NCBI GenBank assembly: GCA_963575745.1
Contig: CAUYUJ010012669.1
Coordinates: 1,097,790-1,161,789 of the forward strand
DNA length: 64,000 nt
From: Prorocentrum cordatum
Taxonomy: Eukaryota; Sar; Dinophyceae; Prorocentrales; Prorocentraceae
Direction: 5' to 3'
The notes below the pieces were generated by a model that was given only the letters and a program-made list of their open reading frames with translations, searched no databases and had not been told where the DNA came from. Shown in pieces: positions 1 through 9,930 of the stretch. The translations under genes were made by a program, and so were the position numbers. The stretch's first letter is position 1, and every line of letters begins with the position of its first letter.

Positions 1-175
1 CTAAAGCTAAGCTAAAGCTAAGCTAAAGCTAAGCTAAGCTGAGCTAAGCTAAGCTATGCTAAGATGAGATAAGCTAAGCTAAGCTATGCTAAGCTAGGCT
101 AAGCTAAGCTAAGCTCAGCTAAGCTAAGCTAAGCTAAGCTAAGCTAAGCTAAGCGAAGCTTAGCTAAGCTAAGCT
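1..175. repeat. AGCTA/AAGCT pentamer tandem array
   Basis: The window opens inside a simple array of a pentamer readable as AAGCT/AGCTA, with scattered variants (GAGCT, TATGCT, AGATG). AGCT is self-complementary, so both strands look alike. The left end of the array lies outside the window. It does not match the common TTTAGGG telomere repeat. Confidence 0.9.
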
Positions 176-345
176 GGGTGAACCCAGGGGGCGCAACTGG
201 GGGAACCAGGGGGGCGCAACTGGGGGAACCGCCCGGGGTGGGTTACACTGCCCGCCCCCTTTAGCAAAGAAAGTAAGAACCCTTCTAGGCAGAGCCTAGG
301 TAGGGAAGTAAGAACCCTTCTAGGCAGAGCCTAGGTAGGGAATTA
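176..345. repeat. Two short tandem duplications, the second with a hairpin
   Basis: A 21-bp G-rich unit (GGGGGCGCAACTGGG followed by GGAACC) occurs twice between 187 and 231. A 35-bp unit beginning AAGTAAGAACCC then occurs twice, at 271-305 and 306-340. The 35-bp unit contains the inverted repeat CTAGGC-AGA-GCCTAG. No gene is visible. Confidence 0.8.
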
Positions 346-404
346 TGCTAACGGAGTTCCACACATAAAAAGATTAACGATTTCGTGGGACCCATTTTCT
401 TGAT

Positions 405-1245
405 GCCCTCCTCGCTTTGGCGGGGCCCCGCTGGAAGGGAGGAGGGGCACGAAACCATGTAAATAGTATGGTTTTCGGATACCCTCCTCGCTCAGGCGGG
501 GCCTCCCTGGAGAGGTGGGAGGGGCACGAAACCATGTAAATAGTATGGTTTTCGGATACCCTCCTCGCTCAGGCGGGGCCTCCCTGGAGGGTGGGAGGGG
601 CACGAAACCATGTAAATAGTATGGTTTTCGGATACCCTCCTCGCTCAGGCGGGGCCTCCCTGGAGGTGTGGGAGGGGCACGAAACCATGTAAATAGTATG
701 GTTTTCGGATACCCTCCTCGCTCAGGCGGGGCCTCCCTGGAAGGGTGGGAGGGGCACGAAACCATGTAAATAGTATGGTTTTCGGATACCCTCCTCGCTC
801 AGGCGGGGCCTCCCTGGAGGGGTGGGAGGGGCACGAAACCATGTAAATAGTATGGTTTCCGGATACCCTCCTCGCTCAGGCGGGGCCTCCCTGGAGGGGT
901 GGGAGGGGCACGAAACCATGTAAATAGTATGGTTTCCGGATACCCTCCTCGCTCAGGCGGGGCCTCCCTGGAGGGTGGGAGGGGCACGAAACCATGTAAA
1001 TAGTAGGATACCCTCCTCGCTCAGGCGGGGCCGCAAACCATGTAAATAGTATGGTTTGCGGATACCCTCCTCGCTCAGGCGGGGCCTCCCTGGAGAGGTG
1101 GGAGGGGCACGAAACCATGTAAATAGTATGGTTTGCGGATACCCTCCTCGCTCAGGCGGGGCCTCCCTGGAGGTGTGGGAAGGGCACGAAACCATGTAAA
1201 TAGTATGGTTTTCGGATACCCTCCTCGCTCAGGCGGGGCCTCCCT
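405..1245. repeat. 77-bp tandem repeat array, about 11 copies
   Basis: Near-identical units recur with a 77-base period. Each holds AAACCATGTAAATAGTATGG, a CTCCTCGCTCAGGCGGGGCC block and a CCTCCCTGGAGG palindrome. AAACCAT and ATGGTTT form a 7-bp inverted repeat around a 9-bp loop in each unit. Copies differ by a few substitutions, and two near 1005-1060 are shortened. Because 77 is not a multiple of three, the same peptide appears in successive frames, so the many overlapping open frames here (both strands) are products of the repeat and not genes. Confidence 0.93.
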
Positions 1246-1312
1246 GGTATGGTATGGTATGGTATGTGTGGTAGGAACTATGGTATGGTATGGTGTGTGT
1301 GGTAGGAATAAT
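1246..1312. repeat. GGTAT pentamer microsatellite
   Basis: Two short runs of (GGTAT)n are separated by TGTGTGGTAGGAA. They directly abut the last 77-bp unit, which is cut after CCTCCCTGG. Confidence 0.8.
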
Positions 1313-1439
1313 ATTGTGCTGTATGGAAGATGGAGCGGGAGGTGGGTGGGAAGGAGAGGGTGTTCTGGGAAAACAAGAACCCCACTCAGGATGTGGGGAA
1401 ATACACTGTGGGGCAAAAGTTGGAATAATGTTCGTGAGG

Positions 1440-1665
1440 CCCGCTGGCACTTTGTATTGTTGTTTGACAGGGACGGCGGGGGTGTCAACATACTGCCTGC
1501 TGTGCGCAGGGCTACCATCCCTGGCAAAAACCGATACACAATGCACCTCGCGGCTAAATCTGGACCATGCGCGGCCACCCCGCGATCACTGCCAAGTGAT
1601 TTTGACAGGCACGGCGGAGGTGGTGGCGTATGGCCTGCTGTGCGCAGGCCCAACAGGCGCGATGA
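1440..1665. repeat. Imperfect ~50-bp duplication
   Basis: The block from TTGACAGGGACGGCGGGGGT to CTGCTGTGCGCAGG (about 1465-1510) recurs in diverged form at about 1600-1650 (TTGACAGGCACGGCGGAGGT to CTGCTGTGCGCAGG). Open frames run through both copies, but nothing else in them suggests a real gene. Confidence 0.6.
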
Positions 1666-1719
1666 TGGGCATTGGTTCTCGACATGGATGGAAAGGGCCG
1701 ACATGTTTCCCGATGTGTT

Positions 1720-1925
1720 CGGTCACGTGCGCTGGCGCGCCTGGCACACTCTGCCCGTGCCCCGAGTGTGGCGCACCTGGCGCAGCTGGAGTATGCGGCA
1801 CACCTGGCGCATGCGGAGGCACGTGGCGCATCTGGCGCACCAGGCGTGCCTGGCACGCTCGGGCCCCACGGGTGCCTGGCGCACGTGGCGCGCCTGGCAC
1901 GCGTGGCGCACCTCGCCCCAGCGTC
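1720..1925. repeat. Degenerate 9-bp (TGGCGCACC-like) minisatellite
   Basis: Degenerate copies of a 9-bp unit built around TGGCGCACC/TGGCACGC fill about 200 bp. In one plus frame the unit encodes Gly-X-Y triplets (GAP, GAR, GTR) that resemble collagen. The effect comes from the unit length being a multiple of three, and the flanks do not look coding. Confidence 0.65.
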
Positions 1926-2134
1926 GCGCACATGGGCTCGGTTTTGGTTTCCAGGAGCTGTCCATCCAAGACGACCGCTGAACGTGCTGAGGCTCGGGTG
2001 TTGCTTATGTGTTGGGAGGGCGGGTGGGAGTGAGCTAGGCCCCAGCTAGGCGGCTTTCTACCTAGGAGGGTGGATTGACCCCTCCCCGTACCCCCTTCCC
2101 GTGGACATGGACGGGGCACCCCGCGAGCGGTCAG

Positions 2135-2850
2135 AGCATCTAAGATGGCCCAAGACGGCTCCAAGAGGGCCTCAGAAAGCCCAAGATGACTCCCAGACGG
2201 CCCAAGATAGCCAAATATGGCTCAATGTGGCCCCCAAGATGCTCCAATAAGCCCCAAGACCACACCAAGACGGCTCCAAGTGGCCGCGGAGCCTTCACAT
2301 GAGGCCGCCAAGAGGCCCAAATCCTTCAAACGTTCGAAGGAACTCGACGAATGTCGCTCTCTCGCCATTCTGTGTTCGATGGTCTTCCGAGGCTTCATGA
2401 TGGCTATAAGATGGCCCAAGAGGGCCCCAAGAAAGGCCCAATAGCGCTCCAAGACGGCCCCAAGAGCGCCCAAGAGCGTCCCAAGAGCGCTCCAAGAGGG
2501 GTCCAAGAGGTGATTGATGTGGTGTGGTTTCCGCGGGGGGGGGGGGGGGCGTAATTAAAGCTCCCCCCTTCGTTGATCGATCCCCTCCAAGATGGCCCCA
2601 AGAACTCTCCGAAGTCTCGCCCCCAAGAACGTTTCAAGAGGGCCCCAAGAGGCGCCCAGGAGGCCCCCAAGAGGCGCCCAAGAGGCATCCAAAAAGCTCT
2701 CAAGAGACCCCAAGAGGCCCCAAGAGGCTCCCGAGGCACTCAAGACGCTCCATGAGGCCTGCGGGACCGCCAAGGGGCCCTCAAAGATGCTCCAAGAGAC
2801 TTCCAAAAAGCGGTCAAGAGACACCCGAAGAAACTCCAAGGAGCATCGCA
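2135..2850. repeat. Dispersed CCAAGA-rich repeat family, copy 1
   Basis: Imperfect copies of motifs such as CCAAGATGGCC, CCCCAAGAGGGC and CTCCAAGAGGC recur about every 15-25 bases. The core CGATGGTCTTCCGAGGCTTC near 2378 reappears near 3706 (CGATGGTCTTCCGAGGCCTC) followed by similar sequence, so this is a dispersed family and not chance low complexity. A run of G interrupts it at about 2536-2549. Confidence 0.75.
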
Positions 2851-2869
2851 TTCAAGAGGTTTCTGGTTC

Positions 2870-3090
2870 GTCTGCTCGCCCTTTCTTCCGCCTCCTCCTC
2901 CTTCTCCTCCTCGCCCTCCTCCTCGTCCTCGTGTTCCTCCTCCTCCCTCCTCCCTCCTCCCCCTCTCCCACCTCCTCCTCCTCGTCCTTCTCCACTTTCT
3001 CCTCTTCCTTCCTCCTCCTCGCCCTCCTCCTCCTCCTCATCCTCCTCCTCCTCCTCCTCCTCCTCCTCCTCCTCCTCCTCCTCCTCTGAT
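2870..3090. repeat. Polypyrimidine (CCT/CTC)n tract
   Basis: Continuous CTC/CCT triplets with rare interruptions, purest at 3035-3085. Open frames on both strands are poly-Ser/Leu or poly-Glu/Arg artefacts. Confidence 0.9.
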
Positions 3091-3091
3091 C

Positions 3092-3235
3092 CATCATCCT
3101 TCCTCTCCCTCTTGGAGTACGACGGTTTCTCCAGCACTTTGTTTCTCTGTATGGTCCCCCACTTCCCTGATCAGGGCAACTCGTCTGGGCATCGTCTCTG
3201 GATGGGCTGCCCTTCTCGTGATCCTCCTCCCTGGA
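3092..3235. repeat. Dispersed ~110-bp repeat, copy 1
   Basis: The stretch running from TTGGAGTACGACGGTTTCTC through CACTTCCCTGATCAGGGCAA to GGGCATCGTCTCTGGATGGG is repeated at about 3592-3705 with roughly four of five bases matching by eye. In both places it directly follows a CTC tract. A fragment (CAGGGCATCGTTTCTGGAT) recurs near 4350. Confidence 0.75.
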
Positions 3236-3394
3236 CTTCGACTACGGCTCACAGTCTGCCAAGACTTGCCAGCGATGAGACTAAACGTGCACCCCTGATA
3301 TAACCACGACCTTTCGAACAAACGTCGAGCATTCTGCCAGCGCGGCGGCCTCAGACTGGAACGATTCGATCCAGAAGCTTTGGAATGTCCTATT
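3236..3394. other. Unique spacer, no gene seen
   Basis: Non-repetitive sequence of mixed composition between the dispersed repeat and the second polypyrimidine tract. No coding signal was found on either strand. Confidence 0.5.
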
Positions 3395-3590
3395 CCTCCT
3401 ACTCCCTCCTCCATCCTCCCCTTCCCCCTCCTCCTCCTCCACCTTTTCCGTTTCCTCTTTTTTGCGCGAAATTAACCTTAGCGTGGCGCTGTGGCGTTAG
3501 TCCTTCTCCTCCTAGTCCTCCTTCTTCTCCTCCTGCTCCTCCTCCTCCTCCTCCTCCTCCTCCTCCTCTTCCTCCGCAATCCTCCCCCCT
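3395..3590. repeat. Second polypyrimidine tract
   Basis: CTC/CCT-rich DNA in two blocks (3395-3460 and 3505-3575), separated by a short mixed segment containing TTTTTTGCGCG. It precedes the second copy of the ~110-bp dispersed repeat just as the first tract does, so tract and repeat form one composite unit. Confidence 0.85.
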
Positions 3591-3705
3591 CTTGGGGTAC
3601 GACGGCCTCCCGAGACCTTTGTTCCTATGTGTGCCCCCCCCACTTCCCTGATCAGGGCAACTCGCCTGGGCATCGTCCCTGGATTGGCTTTTCACCTTTA
3701 CACTT
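3591..3705. repeat. Dispersed ~110-bp repeat, copy 2
   Basis: Second copy of the unit at 3092-3235: TTGGGGTACGACGGCCTCCC, then CACTTCCCTGATCAGGGCAA and GGGCATCGTCCCTGGATTGG. It leads straight into the CCAAGA family at 3706. Confidence 0.75.
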
Positions 3706-4345
3706 CCGATGGTCTTCCGAGGCCTCAAGATGGCTCCAGGATGGCCCAAGAAAGTCCCAAGACGGCCCCAAGAGCGCCCCAGAGCGTCTCAAAAGCGCCT
3801 CAACAGCGCCCCAAGAGGGTATCACGAGGCGACTTGGAATGATATCCAAGGGCGGATCCAAGGCTCTTCCTTCTCCGCTCGATCTCCCTCGAGCTGGCCC
3901 AAGAGGGTCCAAATTGGCGGAAGATGACCTCCAACGCTGGCCATCGCTCGGACGTCCATTCCCTGTGTTTTTGTTCGGTTTCGTGCGTGGCTTGTTCGCC
4001 AAATGATCAAGGATGCTCCTCGATGGTCCTCGCCGAAGGAAAGCTACACACGTCCGAGCGATGCCAAGAACCTTCCTCCAGGAGGCCACGAGATGACGCA
4101 ACGAGAGGTCCAAGATCGCCCCAGGACGGCCCCCTGAGCGCCCGAGAGCGGCCCAAGGGGGCCCAAACGGCGACTTGGAGCGTCCAAGATGGCCCAAGCG
4201 CCTCAAAAAACCCAAGATGACCTCCAATATGGCTCAAGATATGCGAAGATGGCTGCACATGGATCCTTAAGAGGCCCCCTAAGACGATCCAAGACGCCTC
4301 CAAAAAGCTTCCCAGAGACATCCGAGGAGATTTGGAGAGGCAGCT
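3706..4345. repeat. Dispersed CCAAGA-rich repeat family, copy 2
   Basis: Dense in CCAAGATGGC/GCCCCAAGAG motifs, notably 3725-3830 and 4100-4300. The order polypyrimidine tract, ~110-bp unit, CCAAGA block repeats the order seen from 2135 onward. GACGTCCATTCC and ACGTCCGAGCGATG near 3955 and 4050 hint at an older inverted duplication. No gene is visible. Confidence 0.7.
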
Positions 4346-5125
4346 CGCCAGGGCATCGTTTCTGGATAGGCTGGTGGGGACACTTTCTTCGGTCGCGGCC
4401 GCGAGACAACGGTCAGGCGGCAAGAGCAAAGTCCAGGATGCGAACTAGGCGAATTGGCTAGGACAGGCGCAAGCCGGCCGGCCCACTCAGACAGCAGCTG
4501 CGAAGGTGAGGGGGGGTGGAGCAGACGGCTGGAACGCCCTGCAAGCTCGAGCACGCGCACCGGACAAAGTGTCTCGGAATTCAAGGCTTGCCATGGCGCC
4601 GCCCACACGCTGGTGGGGATTTTTTTCGCTCGCGGCTCCAATGCGAGGGACAGGGAGCGGGCGCAACGTCCGGGGCGCGGTACGATGTAAATTGGCCGCA
4701 ATGGCGTATGCACATGCCAGGGACAAAATGCCCCTCACGGAGACGCAAGACAGCGTCGGCAGGTGACCGGCCCAGACATCCCGGCAGATGGGGAAGCAAA
4801 GGCGCGGCGACCGGCAGCGGAACGGGGGGGAGAAGTCGCCCTTGCGGCGCCAAGCTCCAGCCGAACCACATTCGGAAGCGAGGCCAAGACGGACAGCGGG
4901 GCACTGTAAAGCCGCAGGCAAAACGCGGATCCGAATGGCCAATGACCAAGCGAAACCCACGTGCGTGCACACAGGGACAGGCCGTCCAAGACCTCGGAAA
5001 AGAGAGGGGGGAGAGTGCGAGCGCGAGCGACTAACTCAGACTCACTGCAGTACCCCGGGTAAACGATGGTGCGGCGAAAGAGGCCTGACTCATCAAGGCT
5101 CTCTGAAGCTGAGATGTGGCTGATC
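4346..5125. other. GC-rich region with no recognised gene
   Basis: Several overlapping open frames of 80-170 codons exist on both strands. None has a recognisable domain, and their number is what GC-rich DNA gives by chance. Confidence 0.5.
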
Positions 5126-7045
5126 CGCGTCAGAGCGCCATCCAGTAGAGGAAGACCACTGGTGTGCGATCACGAAGCTGAGCCACCTCCAGCCGGTAGC
5201 CGGCGCGTGCACATCGTATCCGACTCACGCAGTTCGGGGGCACAACGATGCAATGTACTGACGGGGGCTGGTAGCTGGGGCTGCTCTGAAAGGAGAACGA
5301 CCACGAACTGCAGAAGGCTGAGCCACTCAACGCAGGGCCATTCACTTGACGAAGCCAAACACCGGGTGTCACCGAGTGTATGGCTGACGGCCGCACCCAC
5401 TCCACACCTGCCACGCTGCCCGTGCGGAAGCCGAATACACCGACGCCGGTGGCGAAACGATGGCTGGCGGCTACCGAGCTGCTGGGCGTACCGCTCGTAG
5501 GCGGCGTGCTGACGGCGGGCCAAGACGTCCTTGTGATAGAACCATGGCCAGGTCGGCGACGAACCAGGGCGGGTCTCAGACAGGAGGGGGGCGCAGCCAA
5601 AAACCGCTGAGCACCGTTGTCACTGAGGGGTGGCGGGGCACCATCCAATAAAAGACCACTGGTGTGCGTGCACGAGGCTGGCAACCACCAGCAGATAGCC
5701 GGTGCACTTACATCGTATTCGACTCACGCGGTTCGGGGGCACAACGATGCAATGTCCTGGCGAGGGCTGGGGCTGTGGCTGCGCCGGGAAAAAACGAACT
5801 TGGACCGCGGAAGGCTGAACCACTCGATGCGGGGCCGCTCACTTGACGCAGCCAATCACCATGTGTGTGGTGGACAGCCACACCCACTCAACACCTGCCA
5901 CGCTGCCCATGCATGAGCCGGATGCCTCCGACGCCAGGGCATACAGGTGGATGGCAGCTGCCGGGCGGCTGGGCTGGACCGTTCGCTAACGGCGTGCTGA
6001 CGTGCCAAGGCGTCCTCTGTAGAACCATGGCTGGGTCGGCGACGAGGGACCGATACTCCCTTGGCAGGTCTCAGGGCGGACGCTCTTCTGCGGCCGATGC
6101 GATCTACGCTGTTGATCGGGGGGGCGCAGCCAAAAGCCGCAGAGACGTTGTGAATGAGAGGAAGAGAAGGAGGGGGCGTAGCCAAAAGCCGCTGGCCACA
6201 GATAAAGATACCCAGGGCATCCATGCACAGAACTTCTTGACCACGGGGGGGTGGGGCTGAGCGAGGGTGGTGCCTGGCAACCACCAGCAGGTAGCCGGTC
6301 CACTTACATCGTATCCGACTCACGCAGTTCGGGGGCACAACGATGCAATGTCCTGGCGAGGGCTGGGGCTGTGGCTGCGCCGAGAAGAGCACCGCGGAAG
6401 GCTGAACCACTCGATGCGGGGCCGCTCACTTGGCGAAGTCTATCACCATGTGTATGGTGGACAGCCACACCCACTCAACACCTCCACGCTGCCCATGCAG
6501 AAGCCGGATGCCTCCGACGCCAGGGCATACAGGTGGCTGGCAGCTGCCGAGCTGCTGGGCTGTACTGTTCGCTGGCGGCGTGCTAACGTGCCAAGGCGTC
6601 CTTGTAGTAGAACCATGGCTGGGTCGGCGACGAAGGAACGATACTCCTTGGGCAGGTCTCAGGGCGGACGCTCTTCTGCGTCCGATGCAATCTACGCTGT
6701 TGAACGAGGGGGGGCGCAGCCAAAAGCCGCAGAGACGTTGTGAATGAAGGAGGAGGAGGAGGAGGAGGGGGCGCAGCCAAAGTCGCTGGACACAGATTCT
6801 GAACCACTCGATGCGGGGCCGCTCCCTTGACGAAGCCAGTCGCCATGTGCATGGAGGACACCCACACCCACTCAACACCTGCCACGCTGCCCATGCAGAA
6901 GCCGGATGCCTCCGACGCCAGGGCATACAGGTGGCTGGCAGCTGCCGAGCTGCTGGGCTGTACCGTTCGCTAACGGCGTGCTGACGCGCCAAGGCGTCCT
7001 TGTAGTAGAACCATGGCTGGGTCGGCGTCGAGGGACCGAAACTGG
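5126..7045. repeat. Complex tandem/dispersed repeat, 3-4 copies of a ~0.5-kb unit
   Basis: Two modules alternate. Module A, centred on CGTATCCGACTCACGCAGTT and GGGGGCACAACGATGCAATG, occurs near 5205, 5703 and 6307. Module B, containing CACGCTGCCC, CTCCGACGCCAGGGCATACA, GAGCTGCTGGGC and AGAACCATGGCTGGGTCGGC, occurs near 5395, 5885, 6475 and 6870. Copies differ by substitutions and by insertions such as the extra GGCGCAGCCAAAAGCCG block. The fourth copy lacks module A. Open frames shift from copy to copy, so the unit is not read as protein. Its origin is unknown. Confidence 0.8.
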
Positions 7046-8585
7046 TGGGGGTATTTTTTTTTACAGCCGCAGGCGGAAGCGCCAGCGGCGGATGGTCGCG
7101 AACGGGCCGCGGACGCGACTAAATTACCTAACGCGCGCAGGGCCGCGGATCAGGCGGCTCACGACAGCGTCCAGGGAAGACGATGCAGTCCAGGTGCCAT
7201 GACAGCCCCTGAACGGGCATGCAGGTGCGTCCAACAGGCCTGAGGTAGGCACCGAGACCACCAATCGCGGCCAAAATGGCGCGAAAACGTTCCAACGTCC
7301 AAGAGCGAACAAGGGAACGGCCGAAGACGCCAGCCCCAGCCTGTCGAACACAGAGGTCGGGGTGGTAGGTCCAGCGAGGATCCCACCGGCGGCAGCGAGC
7401 TGCGGCGTCAGCGACATCAAGGTGTATCCATGTTCCGAAAAGACAACCACACCAAGACGTATCGGCCCAGACCCAACGGGTGAAAGGGCAAAGAATGCGC
7501 GCTCCCGTCCAAACGCGGCGTGTGCACGGCACAGTGTCACAGTGCAGTCCAATGAGGCGGAGAGCACAAGCGGAACGAGACTGCGTACCCAAGCAAGTCC
7601 CACAAAGCCACTGATCCAAGGTCGCGGTAGGAAGCCGTCCAGCAATTACGTCCAGAGGGCACCGATCCATGGAGCCTGCAGGGCACCACAGGCCGACTGG
7701 GGACAGGTAGCAACTGAAGAGCAGGCGGCGAGCAAGTCGCAACCTAAGCAGCGCATCCAGGGTGTGGCGAGTGAGAACAAGACAGAACAACCGCACCTGA
7801 GATGCGACAGCCCGGATCCGACGAGTGGAAGGTAGGGAAGGGCACGATGCACGGCAGACCCCTAGGAGTGTGCACATCAAAGGTGGCCCAGCGATGCCCA
7901 TCCGAGTCGTCTCGAGTCGTCTAGCACAGAGGGACGAGGACGTCTTGTACCCGAGACGTGTCCCACAGAGCCAACGGATCCAGGGTGACGGCGGAAGGCC
8001 GTCCTTCTTGTTTGAAAGGTCCAGGGTGACGGCGGAAGGCGATCGTTCGGTTAGAAAGTCCAGGGGGGAGCCAGTGGTCAAGCGGCGGTGGCCCACTGAC
8101 AGGCCAGGAAGGCCTGGCGGTGAGACAGCTACAGTAGGGCCTGGGGCCGCGAGTCCACTGCGGAGAGGCAGTGGACGGCATTGCCGAAGCGCGCACCTGG
8201 ATCCAAAGGCAGGAGGCGCGCGCAACGGACGGAGGGCGGCAGAGCGCCGCGATTAGGGGCCAGCGGCGCGGCCTGGGCAGCGCCCGCTGGGATTCAGGAA
8301 GTGAAACATGGCGGGGGGGAGAAGAGCCGAGTGACAAGAGGGCGTCGGCCACCGGCGGAGAAGGCAGCGATGCCAGTGGCAAGTGGTTTGCAGGATGCGT
8401 GGCGTCACGCACGGAGCAGACGGCATTACCGAACGACACCCCAAGGCAACGGGCGAGAGAGGGTGCCGCTCAGGGGAGGGGGGGCCGGGCCGCCCCAGGT
8501 TGAGGGAAGGGGCTGCGGAGGGCCGCGGTGGTGCGTCGTGAAGCGCAGGCGGCGGGGCGGGCACTGGGGGGCGGTGAGGGCAGAA
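7046..8585. other. GC-rich region with degenerate ~360-bp repeat; open frame of doubtful status
   Basis: A minus-strand open frame of 365 codons (8225 to 7128) is Leu/Arg/Cys-rich, resembles no family and contains repeated WLCGT-type and CTRR-type segments. These mirror a DNA repeat: ACCCAAGCAAGTCCCACAAA (near 7587) and ACCCGAGACGTGTCCCACAG (near 7950), each followed by GATCCA and GGAAGCCGTCC. CCAGGGTGACGGCGGAAGGC is tandemly duplicated at 7981 and 8022. The frame is best explained as a product of a degenerate repeat in GC-rich DNA. Confidence 0.4.
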
Positions 8586-8592
8586 AGGTAGT

Positions 8593-9930
8593 TCAGTCTT
8601 TCCAGCGGAGCCTCTTTTCATCTCGATCATCCCGATCATCAGGGTAACCTCCGCCGCGCTCGCCACCCGCCTGCCAGTGACCCTCGCGCCATCCGTCGCG
8701 CCACTCGCCCTGCCAACTGCTCCAGGAGTCCCAGGAACTTGTCGCACGGTCGCGCCAGCCCGTGTGGCGATAACCGCCTTTGCTCCAGTCGTCTGTCTGG
8801 GAGTGCCGCAGGTAGTTGGCTCGTATCTTGTTCCAGTCGATACCATAGCTCAGTCTCCTGTCCATCTCGTAGACGTCGTACCCGCAGTCCTTCCAGGCCT
8901 CTAGGAAGTTGATGATATCCGCGGGCGTGTGTAATTTCGGGTCGGACTTGGGCGCCCTCCATCCAGGGGGCAGAGTGCGCTGCGTGTTCGCTGTCCACAG
9001 TGCGCAAAAGACTGCTCCCAGCTGCGACTGAAGCCTGGATATGCAACTGGCCGGTGTCTCGTCGGGACGCTCGAGCTCGACGGTGCCCAGCCTGACTTTG
9101 TACATTGGGCCGCCTCCATCAGGGCAGGACAGCGCGTTGAGTGCGTCCTGCTCCGAAGAGCCAGTGTGGCGAGAGTAGTGGGGCCTCCGCTCAAGGGGCG
9201 TCGGGGTGGGCGCGGAAAGGCGCTCGCACCGCGAGGTGCCACCGTCGCTGGTCCTCTCGTGCCTCGCGGGGTTTCGAGCTGGAGCCCTCCCGCGATCGGC
9301 GTAGGGCGTGCCCTCTGTGACTGAAGTCGCAGTATCCTCGCGGCCGGTGTCGGAGCTGTCCGCCGACGGGCTACGCTGTGGGCCATCCCCGCCCGAGCGA
9401 TTCTCGTCACCCTCCTGGGCCGACACAGTAGGCGTGGGAGGACGGGCAAGTCCATCCTCTTCGTAGTCGGGCTCCATCTTGTGAAGGGGGAGCCCGTCTT
9501 CCGCGCCTTCACCGCTGTCGTCGTCGGGCGGGTCATGGTGGCCCATGTGTGAGTCGTCCGCTGAACCCTGAGACCTGTCTGCGTCGGCCGCCGTGGGAGC
9601 ATCTGGCCTGTCGTCACCACCAGGACGCGCACCAGATGGAAGGGACCCTGCCAGGGAGGTGATCTCTGGCGCCGCGCCAGAGCTGCCTGCGGGGCTGGGT
9701 CCAGGGGGATTGCTTGCTCCGACCTTGGCGAATTGGTCCTGGGCTTTGGCGTCCTCGCCAAGCCACGGGAGGGAATCCACGATGTCCACAGGTGCCTCGA
9801 ACCCAATCTGGCTGCTGAGCGGGGGAAGGGCCGGAGATTCATCTGGATACAGCGGCTTGAAGTCGCGATCCAGGATGCGGCCCAGGGTGGCCGGGCCAAT
9901 GTTCCAAATCGGGACCAGACAGCGCCGGCA
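8593..9930 (-). CDS. C-terminal segment of the helicase frame, after a frameshift
   Basis: The coding register moves to a new frame at about 9930, beginning WNIGPATLGRILDRDFKPLY and running through DIVDSLPWLGEDAKAQ to a stop at 8593. It contains a Ser/Gly/Asp-rich, probably disordered stretch (about 9660-9160), a folded-looking segment (RLGTVELERPDETPASC and PADIINFLEAWKDCGYDVYE), and a tail rich in Trp, Arg, Gly and Asp (GWRDRATSSWDSWSSW). Trp/Arg/Gly-rich tails often bind RNA, but that is inference. It could be a separate exon joined by a small intron; the short distance and lack of clear splice signals favour an indel. Confidence 0.6.
   Translation of the reverse strand, partial: CRRCLVPIWNIGPATLGRILDRDFKPLYPDESPALPPLSSQIGFEAPVDIVDSLPWLGEDAKAQDQFAKVGASNPPGPSPAGSSGAAPEITSLAGSLPSGARPGGDDRPDAPTAADADRSQGSADDSHMGHHDPPDDDSGEGAEDGLPLHKMEPDYEEDGLARPPTPTVSAQEGDENRSGGDGPQRSPSADSSDTGREDTATSVTEGTPYADRGRAPARNPARHERTSDGGTSRCERLSAPTPTPLERRPHYSRHTGSSEQDALNALSCPDGGGPMYKVRLGTVELERPDETPASCISRLQSQLGAVFCALWTANTQRTLPPGWRAPKSDPKLHTPADIINFLEAWKDCGYDVYEMDRRLSYGIDWNKIRANYLRHSQTDDWSKGGYRHTGWRDRATSSWDSWSSWQGEWRDGWREGHWQAGGERGGGYPDDRDDRDEKRLRWKD

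Noticed and set aside
343-1704. Ladder of overlapping minus-strand open frames of 62-209 codons with near-identical peptides
   Set aside because: They come from the 77-bp array read in successive frames; the period is not a multiple of three and there is no independent coding signal.
1290-2033. Collagen-like Gly-X-Y protein on the plus strand
   Set aside because: The Gly-X-Y pattern follows from a 9-bp repeat unit and is confined to it; the flanks of the frame look random.
2524-3303. Plus-strand frames rich in Ser or Leu, minus-strand frames rich in Glu or Arg
   Set aside because: Translations of (CTC)n tracts. The same applies near 3.5, 23.7, 36.4, 48.8, 54.2 and 62.5 kb.
4222-4237. Possible relic of the dinoflagellate spliced leader (CCAATATGGCTCAAG resembles CCATTTTGGCTCAAG)
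   Set aside because: It lies within the CCAAGATGGC-rich family where such matches are expected, and no gene follows it.
7128-8225. 365-codon minus-strand frame as a membrane protein
   Set aside because: Its internal repeats mirror a DNA repeat, its composition is Leu/Arg/Cys-rich in GC-rich DNA, and no family fits.
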